Positions 8,394 to 16,355 of a DNA stretch of 60,298 nt are shown one piece after another. The notes beneath the pieces were generated by a model. That model worked only from the letters and a program-made list of their open reading frames with translations. It ran no database searches and had not been told where the DNA came from. The stretch's first letter is position 1. Every line of letters begins with the position of its first letter. The stretch is taken from positions 1 through 60,298 of the forward strand of contig JAKQDD010000044.1 of NCBI GenBank assembly GCA_029556615.1. Reading direction: 5' to 3'. The position numbers and the translations under genes were made by a program. This DNA is from Verrucomicrobiota bacterium. Lineage in GTDB: Bacteria; Verrucomicrobiota; Verrucomicrobiia; Limisphaerales; J093.

Positions 8394-10292
8394 ATGATGA
8401 AGAACATCTTCCGAGACGAATACCTGCTGCTCGGGCGCGCGCTGCTCGAGCAGCGCGATCCGACGACCGCGCTCCATTGCGCGCTCATGGCGCTGCGGTT
8501 TGACCCCGAGTGCACGGAAGCCAGGGAGATCGCCCGGCTGGCTGCCGATGCCGCGGTCCCTGCCCAGCGCCCCGGCGATCAATGGACGGTTCTGCGTGAG
8601 CGGCATCGGCAGCTGGCGGTGCTCATCGGGCGCGACCCGGCGCTGGCCGGTCTGCTGGGAGTTCTGCTGGACCTTCCCGCCGCGGCGCCGTCGGCGCCGA
8701 CTTCGGCCGACGCCGAAGCCACCGAGGCGACGGTGCTGCTGCGCCGTCTCGAAGGCTGCCGGCAGCGGGTGTCCGCGGCCGGCCAGCGGAAGACCCTCGA
8801 AGTGGCCGACCGCCTCGAGACGCTCGCCCGGCAGCTCCGCGCCGCGCAGACGCCTGCCGATTCGCCGGAGGCGCCCGACATCGAGTCGGACGACGTCTAT
8901 GACGGCCTCGATGCCGAATACCAGGTCCACAACCTCGGCAACGACTTCTACAAGCTCAACCGGTTCGCCGAAGCCGCGGAATGCTACACCCTCGCACTCG
9001 CACTCCATCCCGACTTGCTCGAGAGCCTGTTCAATCGCAGCCTCGCCCTGCTCCGGTCCCGCCACTATGACACGTCCTTTGCCGACGTGATGCGAGTGAT
9101 CGAGATCAACCCCAACCTCGCCGATGCCTGGTTCGTCCGTGCCCGCATCGAGGAGTCCCGGGGCAACCTCGATGCCGCCCTGGCCGCACTCGAGCAGACC
9201 CTCGCGGTCGACCCGGACTACGGCAAGGCCAAGGACCAGATCGAGGCCATCCGCCGACGCCAACGCGATGCCGACGCCCGCGATCCCGCCCGGTCCAACC
9301 CCGCCGCATCCGCAACCTCCCAGGACAAGGAGGGCCGAATCCTCGATTTCTCCGGGTTCCGCGTCGAGTCAACCCGGCGCTTCTCAGACGTTTGCAATGT
9401 CAGCGCCCGGGCACGCCTCGAGATGGTGGCTGCCTTCCTCAAGGGCCACGCCGCGTTCGAGGAATGGGGGTGTCCGTACCCTCACGGCGTGCTGCTCTAT
9501 GGGCCGCCGGGCACGGGAAAGACCCTCCTCGCGGAGGCGCTGGCCGGCGAGACCGGCCGGCCCTTCTATTGCACGCCGGCCACGGTCTTCTTGAACATGT
9601 GGTATGGAACGACGGAGCTCAACTTGCGCAACTTCTGGCAGCAGGCCTCCGCTCACCCGGAGGGCGCGATCGTTTTTTTCGATGAATTCGACGCCCTCGG
9701 AAGCCGCCGCAGCCAGCCCGGCGTGGACGACGGCATGCGATGCCACGACAAGGCGGTCGCGTGTCTGCTCGATTTGATGGATGGCTTCCGGCGGCGCCCG
9801 ACGCGACTCGTCGTGCTGGCCGCGACCAACAACCTGCCCAACGTCGACCCGGCCTTCCTGCGCCCCGGACGATTCGATTTCCTCATCCATGTGGCCCTCC
9901 CCTCGGAAGAGGAGATCGCCGAGATCTTCCGCCTCCACCTGCAGCGGGCGGAGGGCGAAGCCCGCCGTGTGCAGTTCCTGGATCCCGAACTGTCCCGGTG
10001 GGTCCGGATGGGAGGCCGTCGCGGCGGCACCGGCGAACGACTGGACCCGCCGTCGATGGCCCGCCTGGCAGCCGTGGGGCGCCAACACCACCTCGTTGGC
10101 GCCGAAATCGCCGAGATTGTCCGCCGGGTCGTCTCCGAACGCGCCGAGCTCGCAGTGCGCGAGGCTCGCGACGGCGGACCGGTGAACGCGGACGACCTCG
10201 AACGCCATCTCGGGGCTCTCATTGCCGAGCGTCAGCAGACGGCGCTGCCCGAGCCCGCCTCCGGCCATTCCTTCCGCCACAAGTTGAACTGA
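8394..10292 (+). CDS. TPR-AAA+ ATPase
   Basis: 632 residues. The C-terminal half is a classical AAA+ ATPase module: Walker A GPPGTGKT (370-377), Walker B VFFDEFD (427-433), sensor ATNN (477-480) and arginine-finger region RPGRFD (490-495), of the FtsH/CDC48-related type. The N-terminal part holds a helical region and about three TPR-like repeats (roughly 175-285, including NDFYKLNRFAEAAECYTLAL and its followers), suggesting that partner proteins bind there. No protease or membrane segment is present. Two adjacent ATG codons (8394 and 8397) are possible starts. The gene is followed at a distance of 38 bp by the beta-helix/peptidase gene, so the two may share a transcript. Substrate and function are unknown; a remodelling or chaperone role is inferred. 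Confidence 0.88.
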   Translation: MMKNIFRDEYLLLGRALLEQRDPTTALHCALMALRFDPECTEAREIARLAADAAVPAQRPGDQWTVLRERHRQLAVLIGRDPALAGLLGVLLDLPAAAPSAPTSADAEATEATVLLRRLEGCRQRVSAAGQRKTLEVADRLETLARQLRAAQTPADSPEAPDIESDDVYDGLDAEYQVHNLGNDFYKLNRFAEAAECYTLALALHPDLLESLFNRSLALLRSRHYDTSFADVMRVIEINPNLADAWFVRARIEESRGNLDAALAALEQTLAVDPDYGKAKDQIEAIRRRQRDADARDPARSNPAASATSQDKEGRILDFSGFRVESTRRFSDVCNVSARARLEMVAAFLKGHAAFEEWGCPYPHGVLLYGPPGTGKTLLAEALAGETGRPFYCTPATVFLNMWYGTTELNLRNFWQQASAHPEGAIVFFDEFDALGSRRSQPGVDDGMRCHDKAVACLLDLMDGFRRRPTRLVVLAATNNLPNVDPAFLRPGRFDFLIHVALPSEEEIAEIFRLHLQRAEGEARRVQFLDPELSRWVRMGGRRGGTGERLDPPSMARLAAVGRQHHLVGAEIAEIVRRVVSERAELAVREARDGGPVNADDLERHLGALIAERQQTALPEPASGHSFRHKLN

Positions 10293-10330
10293 CCTTGGAT
10301 TCCGTTGCGGTTGGGGGTACACCAGGGGCT

Positions 10331-13300
10331 GTGAACGCGTCCCTTACCGACCGTTGCGGCCGGGTCTCACCCCCGGGCCCTCGCGTCGCTTCCGCGGCTG
10401 CCAGCCGCCGACCCCGGTTCCTGGCCGGGGCGGTCCGGTTGGCGTTTGTCCTAGCGTTGGCTCTCAGCGGGATGGGACCTTGCCGAGCCGCAGCGGGCTT
10501 CCACGTCGCCCCCGGCGGCAACGATGCCTGGTCCGGAACGCTGGCCGCGCCGGACGCCACGGGCTCTGACGGCCCGTTCGCGACGATCGACCGCGCCCGC
10601 CGCGCCATCCGCCAGCTCAAGGCGGATGGCAACCTCCCCCGGGGCGGCGTCCAAGTCACCGTCCACGGCGGTCTCTATCGGTTCGCCAGCCCCCTCGAGT
10701 TGACGGCCGCCGACTCCGGAACGGCAGAGGCCCCGGTGGTCTACCGCGCGGCTCCGCGCGAGACGGCGCGCTGGCTCGGAGGCATCACGGTGACCGACTT
10801 CAAGCCCGTCACGAACAGCGCCGTCCTTTCCCGCTTCGAGGAGACCGCGCGCGGGCAGGTCTTCGAAGCCGACCTGCGCGCCCAGGGCCTTAGCGACTAC
10901 GGCACCGCCGGCGGCGGCGGACTCGAGCTCTTCTTCCGAGACGCGCCGATGCCCCTCTCCCGATGGCCGAACACGGGCTTCATCCGGATTGCGGAGGTGT
11001 CGGGCAGGACACCGGTGGACGTGCGAGGCACGAAGGGGTGTGTCGAGGGCCTGTTCTCGATCGTGGAAGACCGGCCCGGCCGTTGGACGGCGGAGCCGGA
11101 GGTCTGGGTGCACGGCTACTGGTTCTGGGATTGGTCAGACCAACGGCAGCGGCTGCGAGCCTTCGATCCCGCGGCCCACACCCTGGAAATCGAGCCGCCC
11201 TACCATCATTATGGCTACCGCAAAGGGCAGTGGTTCTACGCCTACAACCTGCTCGCCGAAATCGATCAGCCGGGCGAGTGGTACCTCGATCGCCAGGCAG
11301 GCATCCTCTACTTCTGGCCGCCCGCACCCCTTGAAGCCGGCCAGGCCACAGTCTCCGTGCTTCCCACGCTGCTGCGGATGAACGACGTGTCCCACACCAC
11401 CTTCCAGGGATTCACCTTCGAGGGCGTCCGGGACACGGCGATTGTCATCACGGGGGGCCAATCGAACCGCATCGCCGGCTGCACGATCCGTAACACGGGC
11501 GGCACGGCCATCAGCGTCGGCGGCGGCGCCGGACACACGGTGGCCTCTTGCACCATCTACCAGTGCGGCGCAGGCGGTATCTCGCTCTCGGGAGGAGATC
11601 GCACCACGCTCACCCCGGGAGGACACGTGGCCGACAACAACGACATCCATCACTACGGCCGATGGCGGCCCATGTACTCGGCCGGCATCAGCCTGAACGG
11701 CGTCGGCCTCTGCGCCTCGCGCAACCGGATCCACCACGCGCCCCACCAGGCCGTCGCCTTCGGCGGCAACGATCACCGGATCGAAAGGAACGAAATCCAC
11801 CACGTCTGCTTCGAGTCCAACGACGCCGGCGCGATCTATGCCGGACGCGACTGGACGATGCGCGGCACGGTCATCCGGCACAATTACCTCCATGATATCC
11901 AGGGATTCGAGGGCCGCGGCTGCGTGGGGGTCTATCTCGACGACATGTATTCCGGGACGGCGATCATCGGCAACGTGTTCGAGCGCGTCACCCGGGCCGC
12001 GTTCATCGGCGGCGGCCGCGATTGCCGAGTCGAAAACAACATCTTCGTGGATTGCCGCCCGGCGTTGCACATCGATGCCCGGGCGCTCGGCTGGGCCAAG
12101 TACCACGCCGACGCATGGGTCAAGGAAGGCCGCGAGAAGGGAACCCTCTCGGGGATCGCGTATCAGAAGCCGCCATACCGCGGACGCTACCCCGGCCTCG
12201 ACTCGATCCTGGCCGAAGACCCGTGCGCCCCCCGCGGGAATGTCGTCGCCCGCAACCTCTGCGTCGGCGGCCGGTGGGATGACGTCGAGGCCAAAGCGCG
12301 GCCCCTCGTCCGGTTCGAAAACAACCTGGTGGACGCGGATCCGCGCTTGGTCGACGCCGCAGCCTCCGACTTCCGCCTCGAGCCCGATTCGCCGGCGTGG
12401 AAACTCGGCTTCGAGCGAATCCCCCTCGAGGCGATCGGCCTCGATGCCGGACAGGCCGTGGTCGCTGACCACAACGCCACAGCCCACGCCGAACCGTCTT
12501 TCACCTTCCCCAACGTCCCGCCACCGGCCCGCAACGACGCCGCCGCGGGGATCATCCCCGTCCTGGTCGACGGCCGCCAAGACCCCAACGGCGCCGACCT
12601 CGCGTCGCTCGTGGACGGCACCGTCCCCACCGACGAGGATCAGCCGGGGCGCAATTTCTTCTTCGCCCCGGGCACGGACGGCGGGCGCCTCCTGCTGGAC
12701 TTGGGACGACCCGTTGACCTCGCGCAGGTCAACACCTACTCCTGGCATGCCGGACCCCGCGGCCCCCAAGTCTATGTTCTGTTTGCCAGCGCCGGGGAAG
12801 CCGCCTCGTTTGATCCCCGCCCCCCCAGGGGCAATGACCCCGCCTCCTGCGGATGGCTCGAGATCGCCCGGGTCGACACCCGCCCCAAGGACTCCGCCGA
12901 GGCCGGCGGCCAATACGGCGTGAGCGTGCGGGCCGCCGGCAAGGCCAATGCCCGCCTCGGCACGTTCCGCTATCTGCTGTTCGAGATCTCGCGCACCGAG
13001 AACCAGGATCCCTTCGGCAACACGTTCTACAGCGAGATCGACGTCGTGGAACAGGGCGGACCCGCACTCGAACGCGTCGCGACCGACGCCCCGCCGCGGA
13101 TCCGCGATACGATCCAAACCGACGGCGGAGCACAGTCCATCGTCATCGACACCACCGAGGCACCCGACCTCACCGACTGGGCACGAAGCGCCGTCGGACC
13201 GATGGTGCAGGAGTGGTACCCAAAGCTGATCCGGCTTCTGCCGAGCGAGGGTTACACCGCCCCCGCCCACGTCAGCATCGTGTTCAGCCGCGACATGACC

Positions 13301-13798
13301 GGCGTGGCGGCCACCAGCGGAACGCGAATCCGCTGCGCCGCCTCGTGGATCCGGCAGAACCTCAAGGGCGAGGCCCTGGGGGCGCTGTTCCATGAGTTGG
13401 TCCACGTGGTTCAGCAGTACGGCCGCGCCCCACGCCGGCCCGGCGCAACCCGCGCGCCCGTCTGGCTCACCGAGGGCCTGACCGATTACCTCCGGTTCTA
13501 CGTCTTCGAGCCCCAGACCCGCGGTGCCGAGATCACCCGCCGCAACCTCAGCCGCGCCCGCTACGACGGCAGCTACCGGATCACCGCCAATTTCCTGAAT
13601 TGGATCGTCGGCCGGCACGGCCAGGAGGTCATCCCCAAGCTCAATGCGGCGATCCGCGAGGGGCGCTACAGCGAGGAGACCTGGACCAGCCTCACCGGCC
13701 ACGCCGTGGCCGACCTCGGCGCGGCATGGAAAGCCGCCCTCGAAACCGCCCTGGGCGCGGAACCGCCGGCCACGCCCGCCCCCGGCGGACCGAAGTGA
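10331..13798 (+). CDS. Secreted beta-helix protein fused to a BSP-family metallopeptidase
   Basis: About 1155 residues from GTG 10331 (AGGGG 5 nt upstream); the open frame extends far upstream but overlaps the AAA+ gene. A TTG at 10439 is an alternative start. A hydrophobic signal segment (LAFVLALALSG) is followed by a right-handed parallel beta-helix region (about 60-700; repeated short N-x-I and H-x-I rungs, opening FHVAPGGNDAWSGT as in exported polysaccharide-active proteins), then a discoidin-like F5/8 region (about 740-908). Last comes a domain resembling plant/bacterial basic secretory protein peptidases (PF04450-like, about 935-1130) with HELVH at 1021-1025 and the downstream WLTEGLTDYLR. 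The zinc motif is intact. This domain order is unusual. It probably acts on extracellular glycans or glycoproteins; the substrate is unknown. Confidence 0.85.
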   Translation: MNASLTDRCGRVSPPGPRVASAAASRRPRFLAGAVRLAFVLALALSGMGPCRAAAGFHVAPGGNDAWSGTLAAPDATGSDGPFATIDRARRAIRQLKADGNLPRGGVQVTVHGGLYRFASPLELTAADSGTAEAPVVYRAAPRETARWLGGITVTDFKPVTNSAVLSRFEETARGQVFEADLRAQGLSDYGTAGGGGLELFFRDAPMPLSRWPNTGFIRIAEVSGRTPVDVRGTKGCVEGLFSIVEDRPGRWTAEPEVWVHGYWFWDWSDQRQRLRAFDPAAHTLEIEPPYHHYGYRKGQWFYAYNLLAEIDQPGEWYLDRQAGILYFWPPAPLEAGQATVSVLPTLLRMNDVSHTTFQGFTFEGVRDTAIVITGGQSNRIAGCTIRNTGGTAISVGGGAGHTVASCTIYQCGAGGISLSGGDRTTLTPGGHVADNNDIHHYGRWRPMYSAGISLNGVGLCASRNRIHHAPHQAVAFGGNDHRIERNEIHHVCFESNDAGAIYAGRDWTMRGTVIRHNYLHDIQGFEGRGCVGVYLDDMYSGTAIIGNVFERVTRAAFIGGGRDCRVENNIFVDCRPALHIDARALGWAKYHADAWVKEGREKGTLSGIAYQKPPYRGRYPGLDSILAEDPCAPRGNVVARNLCVGGRWDDVEAKARPLVRFENNLVDADPRLVDAAASDFRLEPDSPAWKLGFERIPLEAIGLDAGQAVVADHNATAHAEPSFTFPNVPPPARNDAAAGIIPVLVDGRQDPNGADLASLVDGTVPTDEDQPGRNFFFAPGTDGGRLLLDLGRPVDLAQVNTYSWHAGPRGPQVYVLFASAGEAASFDPRPPRGNDPASCGWLEIARVDTRPKDSAEAGGQYGVSVRAAGKANARLGTFRYLLFEISRTENQDPFGNTFYSEIDVVEQGGPALERVATDAPPRIRDTIQTDGGAQSIVIDTTEAPDLTDWARSAVGPMVQEWYPKLIRLLPSEGYTAPAHVSIVFSRDMTGVAATSGTRIRCAASWIRQNLKGEALGALFHELVHVVQQYGRAPRRPGATRAPVWLTEGLTDYLRFYVFEPQTRGAEITRRNLSRARYDGSYRITANFLNWIVGRHGQEVIPKLNAAIREGRYSEETWTSLTGHAVADLGAAWKAALETALGAEPPATPAPGGPK

Positions 13799-13825
13799 CG
13801 GCCAAAGCCCAACCTCTCGCATCGC

Positions 13826-15436
13826 CTGAGCACCATTCCCTGCATCGTTCACGAGGACGCCCACCTGCTGGTCGTCGCCAAGCCGGCCGGGTGGAACACG
13901 CACCGGCCATCCCCCTTCGCCGGCGAAGGGATCTATGACTGGCTGCGGCATCGGGATCCACGGTGGGCAACCCTCGCCATCATCCACCGACTCGACAAGG
14001 AGACGTCCGGCATCCTGGTCTTCGCCAAGACCCCCGAGGCGAATCGCAGTCTCACCGATCAGTTCACCCGCCGGTTGATCCGCAAGCGCTACATCCTGCA
14101 CACCACCAGTCGCCCGCCCCGGGAGTCCTTCACCGTTCGCTCAACCCTCGCCCGCCACGGCTCCCGCTACGCCAGCGAACCCGAAGAGGACCCCGGTGAT
14201 CAGGAGGCCGTAACCGAGTTCAGGGTCGTAACGGCGGCCAACTCCCCCGAAACCCCAACGGTCCTTGAAGCCACGCCCCTCACCGGCCGAACCCACCAAA
14301 TCCGTGTCCACGCCGCCGAGAGCGGATGCCCCATCCTCGGAGATCTTCGCTACGGCGGCGCCCCGGCAGCCCGCGTCCATCTGCATGCCCTCTCGCTCAC
14401 GCTCCGTCATCCGGCCACCGGCGAGGAAACCACATTCCAAACCCCGGCCTCCTTCTGCACCGCTCCCGCCGATGCCCTGCGCGGCGCGATCATCGATCTG
14501 AACACCACGAACGCCTTCCGCTGGCGCCATGGCACGGCCGACGATCCCGCGGTGCCCCCCTGGTACGTGGATCGCCTCGGAGACCACCTCCTCGTGACCA
14601 GCGCCGAGGCGACTCCGCGCGACACGAATCGCATCGCCGATTGGCTCGATACCCTGCGGCTGGCCGGCGCTTACCACAAAACCCTACGCCGGCAGACGCG
14701 AGGTCTGAGCCCGGAACAACTCTCGCCTCGCCTCGTCACGGGCTCGCCCGCGCCGGACCGCTTCCTCGTGCGCGAAAACGGCCTCGTCTTCGAACTCGGC
14801 CTGGCGGAGGGCTATTCGGCAGGCTTGTTCCTGGATCAGCGGGACAACCGCCGCCGCTTGCTCGTCAACCACGTGGCTGCTGGCTTCCCTGTCTTCGCCG
14901 GCAGACCGGAAGGCGCCACCATGCTCAACCTGTTCGCGTACACGTGCGGCTTCTCCGTTGCCGCCGCACGCCTGGGCGCGCGGGTCACCAGCGTCGATCT
15001 CTCAAAACGCTACCTGGCCTGGGGCGAACGGAACTTCCAGCTCAACGGCCTCGATCCGGCATGCCACGAGTTCCTCGCCGGCGACGCCCTCGACCAGGTC
15101 CGCCGCTGGACCCGACAGCAACGCCGCTTCGACGCGGTCCTGATCGATCCCCCGACCTACTCGACATCGAAGGTCACCGGCCGATTCCGGGCCGAATACG
15201 ATCTGCCGGCGCTTGCCGCCAATGCCCTGGGTGTCCTCAGCCCCGGTGGCGTCCTGTTCGTCTCCTGCAATACGGCGCGCCTGCCCGCCGAGCGGTTTGT
15301 GACGCTGCTCAGCAGCGCGGTCAGCGCCGCCGGCCGACGCGTGCGCCGGCATCATTACTGTCCCCAACCCCCCGACTTTCCGATCGCCCTGGCCGAACCC
15401 GCCCATCTCAAGAGCCTTTGGCTCCAGGTGCAATGA
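13826..15436 (+). CDS. RluA-type pseudouridine synthase fused to a class I SAM methyltransferase
   Basis: The N-terminal half is an RluA-family rRNA/tRNA pseudouridine synthase: catalytic Asp57 in HRLDKETSG and the later GRTHQIRVHA motif. The C-terminal half is an RlmI/RlmK-like SAM-dependent RNA methyltransferase: MLNLFAYTCGFSVAAARLGA (SAM motif I, about 366) and DAVLIDPPTYS (about 437). The frame is open from the stop codon of the previous gene (TGA 13796-13798) and has no ATG, GTG or TTG before the conserved N-terminus (IPCIVHEDAHLLVVAKPAGW). CTG at 13826 (then STIPCIVHED) or ATT at 13835 is therefore the likely start, probably helped by termination of the upstream gene 27 nt before. An annotation starting at the first ATG (14075) would lose the catalytic aspartate. 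About 536 residues, cytoplasmic; predicted to make two base modifications in RNA. Confidence 0.85.
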   Translation: MSTIPCIVHEDAHLLVVAKPAGWNTHRPSPFAGEGIYDWLRHRDPRWATLAIIHRLDKETSGILVFAKTPEANRSLTDQFTRRLIRKRYILHTTSRPPRESFTVRSTLARHGSRYASEPEEDPGDQEAVTEFRVVTAANSPETPTVLEATPLTGRTHQIRVHAAESGCPILGDLRYGGAPAARVHLHALSLTLRHPATGEETTFQTPASFCTAPADALRGAIIDLNTTNAFRWRHGTADDPAVPPWYVDRLGDHLLVTSAEATPRDTNRIADWLDTLRLAGAYHKTLRRQTRGLSPEQLSPRLVTGSPAPDRFLVRENGLVFELGLAEGYSAGLFLDQRDNRRRLLVNHVAAGFPVFAGRPEGATMLNLFAYTCGFSVAAARLGARVTSVDLSKRYLAWGERNFQLNGLDPACHEFLAGDALDQVRRWTRQQRRFDAVLIDPPTYSTSKVTGRFRAEYDLPALAANALGVLSPGGVLFVSCNTARLPAERFVTLLSSAVSAAGRRVRRHHYCPQPPDFPIALAEPAHLKSLWLQVQ

Positions 15437-16290
15437 GGACAACCTCCCCCGAGATGAACCAGCCCCATCCCCCGCCCCAGTGCCCCATCCCGCCCTGCGG
15501 ATGGCGTGTGCTCGCCGCCACGGTGCGCGGATCCGGTCATCGGCGTTCCGGGGATCCCTGCCAGGATGCCCATCAGTGGTTGGCCATGCCGCCACACGGG
15601 CTCGTCACCGCCATCGCGGACGGCGCAGGCTCCGCCCCGCTCGGCAGCGTGGGCGCCTCCCTCGCCTCCGGAACCGCAATCGACCTCCTGGCCCGATTGC
15701 TCCGTTCCCGCGAACCGGCTTTCACCATCTCCTTCGCCGCGCCGGAATCGGTCGAACGCCTGCTGCGCGACACGGTTGCCGAAACCCGCGCGGCACTCGC
15801 GCGGGAAGCCCTGATCCGCGGCGCACCCCTCCGCGATCTGGCCACCACCCTGCTCCTGGTCCTCGCCACGCCCCAGGGCATCGCCCTGGCGCAAATCGGC
15901 GACGGCGCCCTGGTCGTCCGCCGCGAGGACGACACGCTCGACTCCCTCTCCCTCCCCGGCGAGTCGGAGCACATCAACGAGACCGTCTTCCTCACCGCCC
16001 CGGATGCCGCGGAACGCCTCCATATCGTGGTCTGCCAGGAGCACGTCGCCCAGTGGGCGCTCTTCTCGGACGGCCTCCAACTGCTCGCGCTCCGCCTCGC
16101 GGATTTCACGCCGCATGCCCCGTTCTTCCGACCCCTTTTTCGCTTTGCTGCACACCCCGCCGCATCCGGCGCCCAGGAGCAGTTGGCCGCGTTCCTGCAG
16201 TCCCCCCGTGTGGTCGAACGAACCGATGACGACCTCACCCTTCTCCTGGCCACGCTCGAATGGGACAATCGGGTCGCATCTACTATTTAG
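15433..16290 (+). CDS. PP2C-type serine/threonine protein phosphatase
   Basis: 285 residues. The start ATG overlaps the previous stop codon (ATGA at 15433-15436), so translation is coupled; ATG 15454 is an alternative. PP2C features are visible: CQDAHQW and VTAIADGAGSAPLGSVGASLA near the N-terminus (metal-binding Asp residues), LAQIGDGALVV in the middle and TDDDLTLLLA at the end. This is the short form lacking membrane segments, expected to be cytoplasmic and metal-dependent. No partner kinase lies in the window. Its stop codon is inside the hairpin that separates it from the convergent exoprotein gene. Confidence 0.85.
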   Translation: MRTTSPEMNQPHPPPQCPIPPCGWRVLAATVRGSGHRRSGDPCQDAHQWLAMPPHGLVTAIADGAGSAPLGSVGASLASGTAIDLLARLLRSREPAFTISFAAPESVERLLRDTVAETRAALAREALIRGAPLRDLATTLLLVLATPQGIALAQIGDGALVVRREDDTLDSLSLPGESEHINETVFLTAPDAAERLHIVVCQEHVAQWALFSDGLQLLALRLADFTPHAPFFRPLFRFAAHPAASGAQEQLAAFLQSPRVVERTDDDLTLLLATLEWDNRVASTI

Positions 16291-16304
16291 ATGCGACCCG
16301 ATTG
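16266..16304. terminator. Bidirectional hairpin between convergent genes
   Basis: A perfect 17-bp stem, CAATCGGGTCGCATCTA with TAGATGCGACCCGATTG and loop CTATT. The last residues and TAG stop of the phosphatase gene lie inside the left arm and loop junction. The end of the convergent gene is 52 bp away. There is no long T run on either strand, so the hairpin may stabilise 3' ends or act with a factor. Confidence 0.7.
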
Positions 16305-16355
16305 ACTACGATGGGTACACATGCCGCGTCACAAACAGCGTCGTGATGGCGCCCC

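Noticed and set aside
9740..10330. Upstream extension of the beta-helix/peptidase frame
   Set aside because: It overlaps the AAA+ gene in another frame and is arginine/proline-rich; the signal segment starts after 10331.
11135..14101. Open frame of 988 codons on the minus strand across the beta-helix gene
   Set aside because: It opposes a gene with clear domains, lacks any motif and crosses the boundary into the pseudouridine synthase gene.
15454..15456. Alternative PP2C start at ATG 15454
   Set aside because: Possible, but the ATGA overlap at 15433 is the commoner arrangement; the difference is only seven residues.
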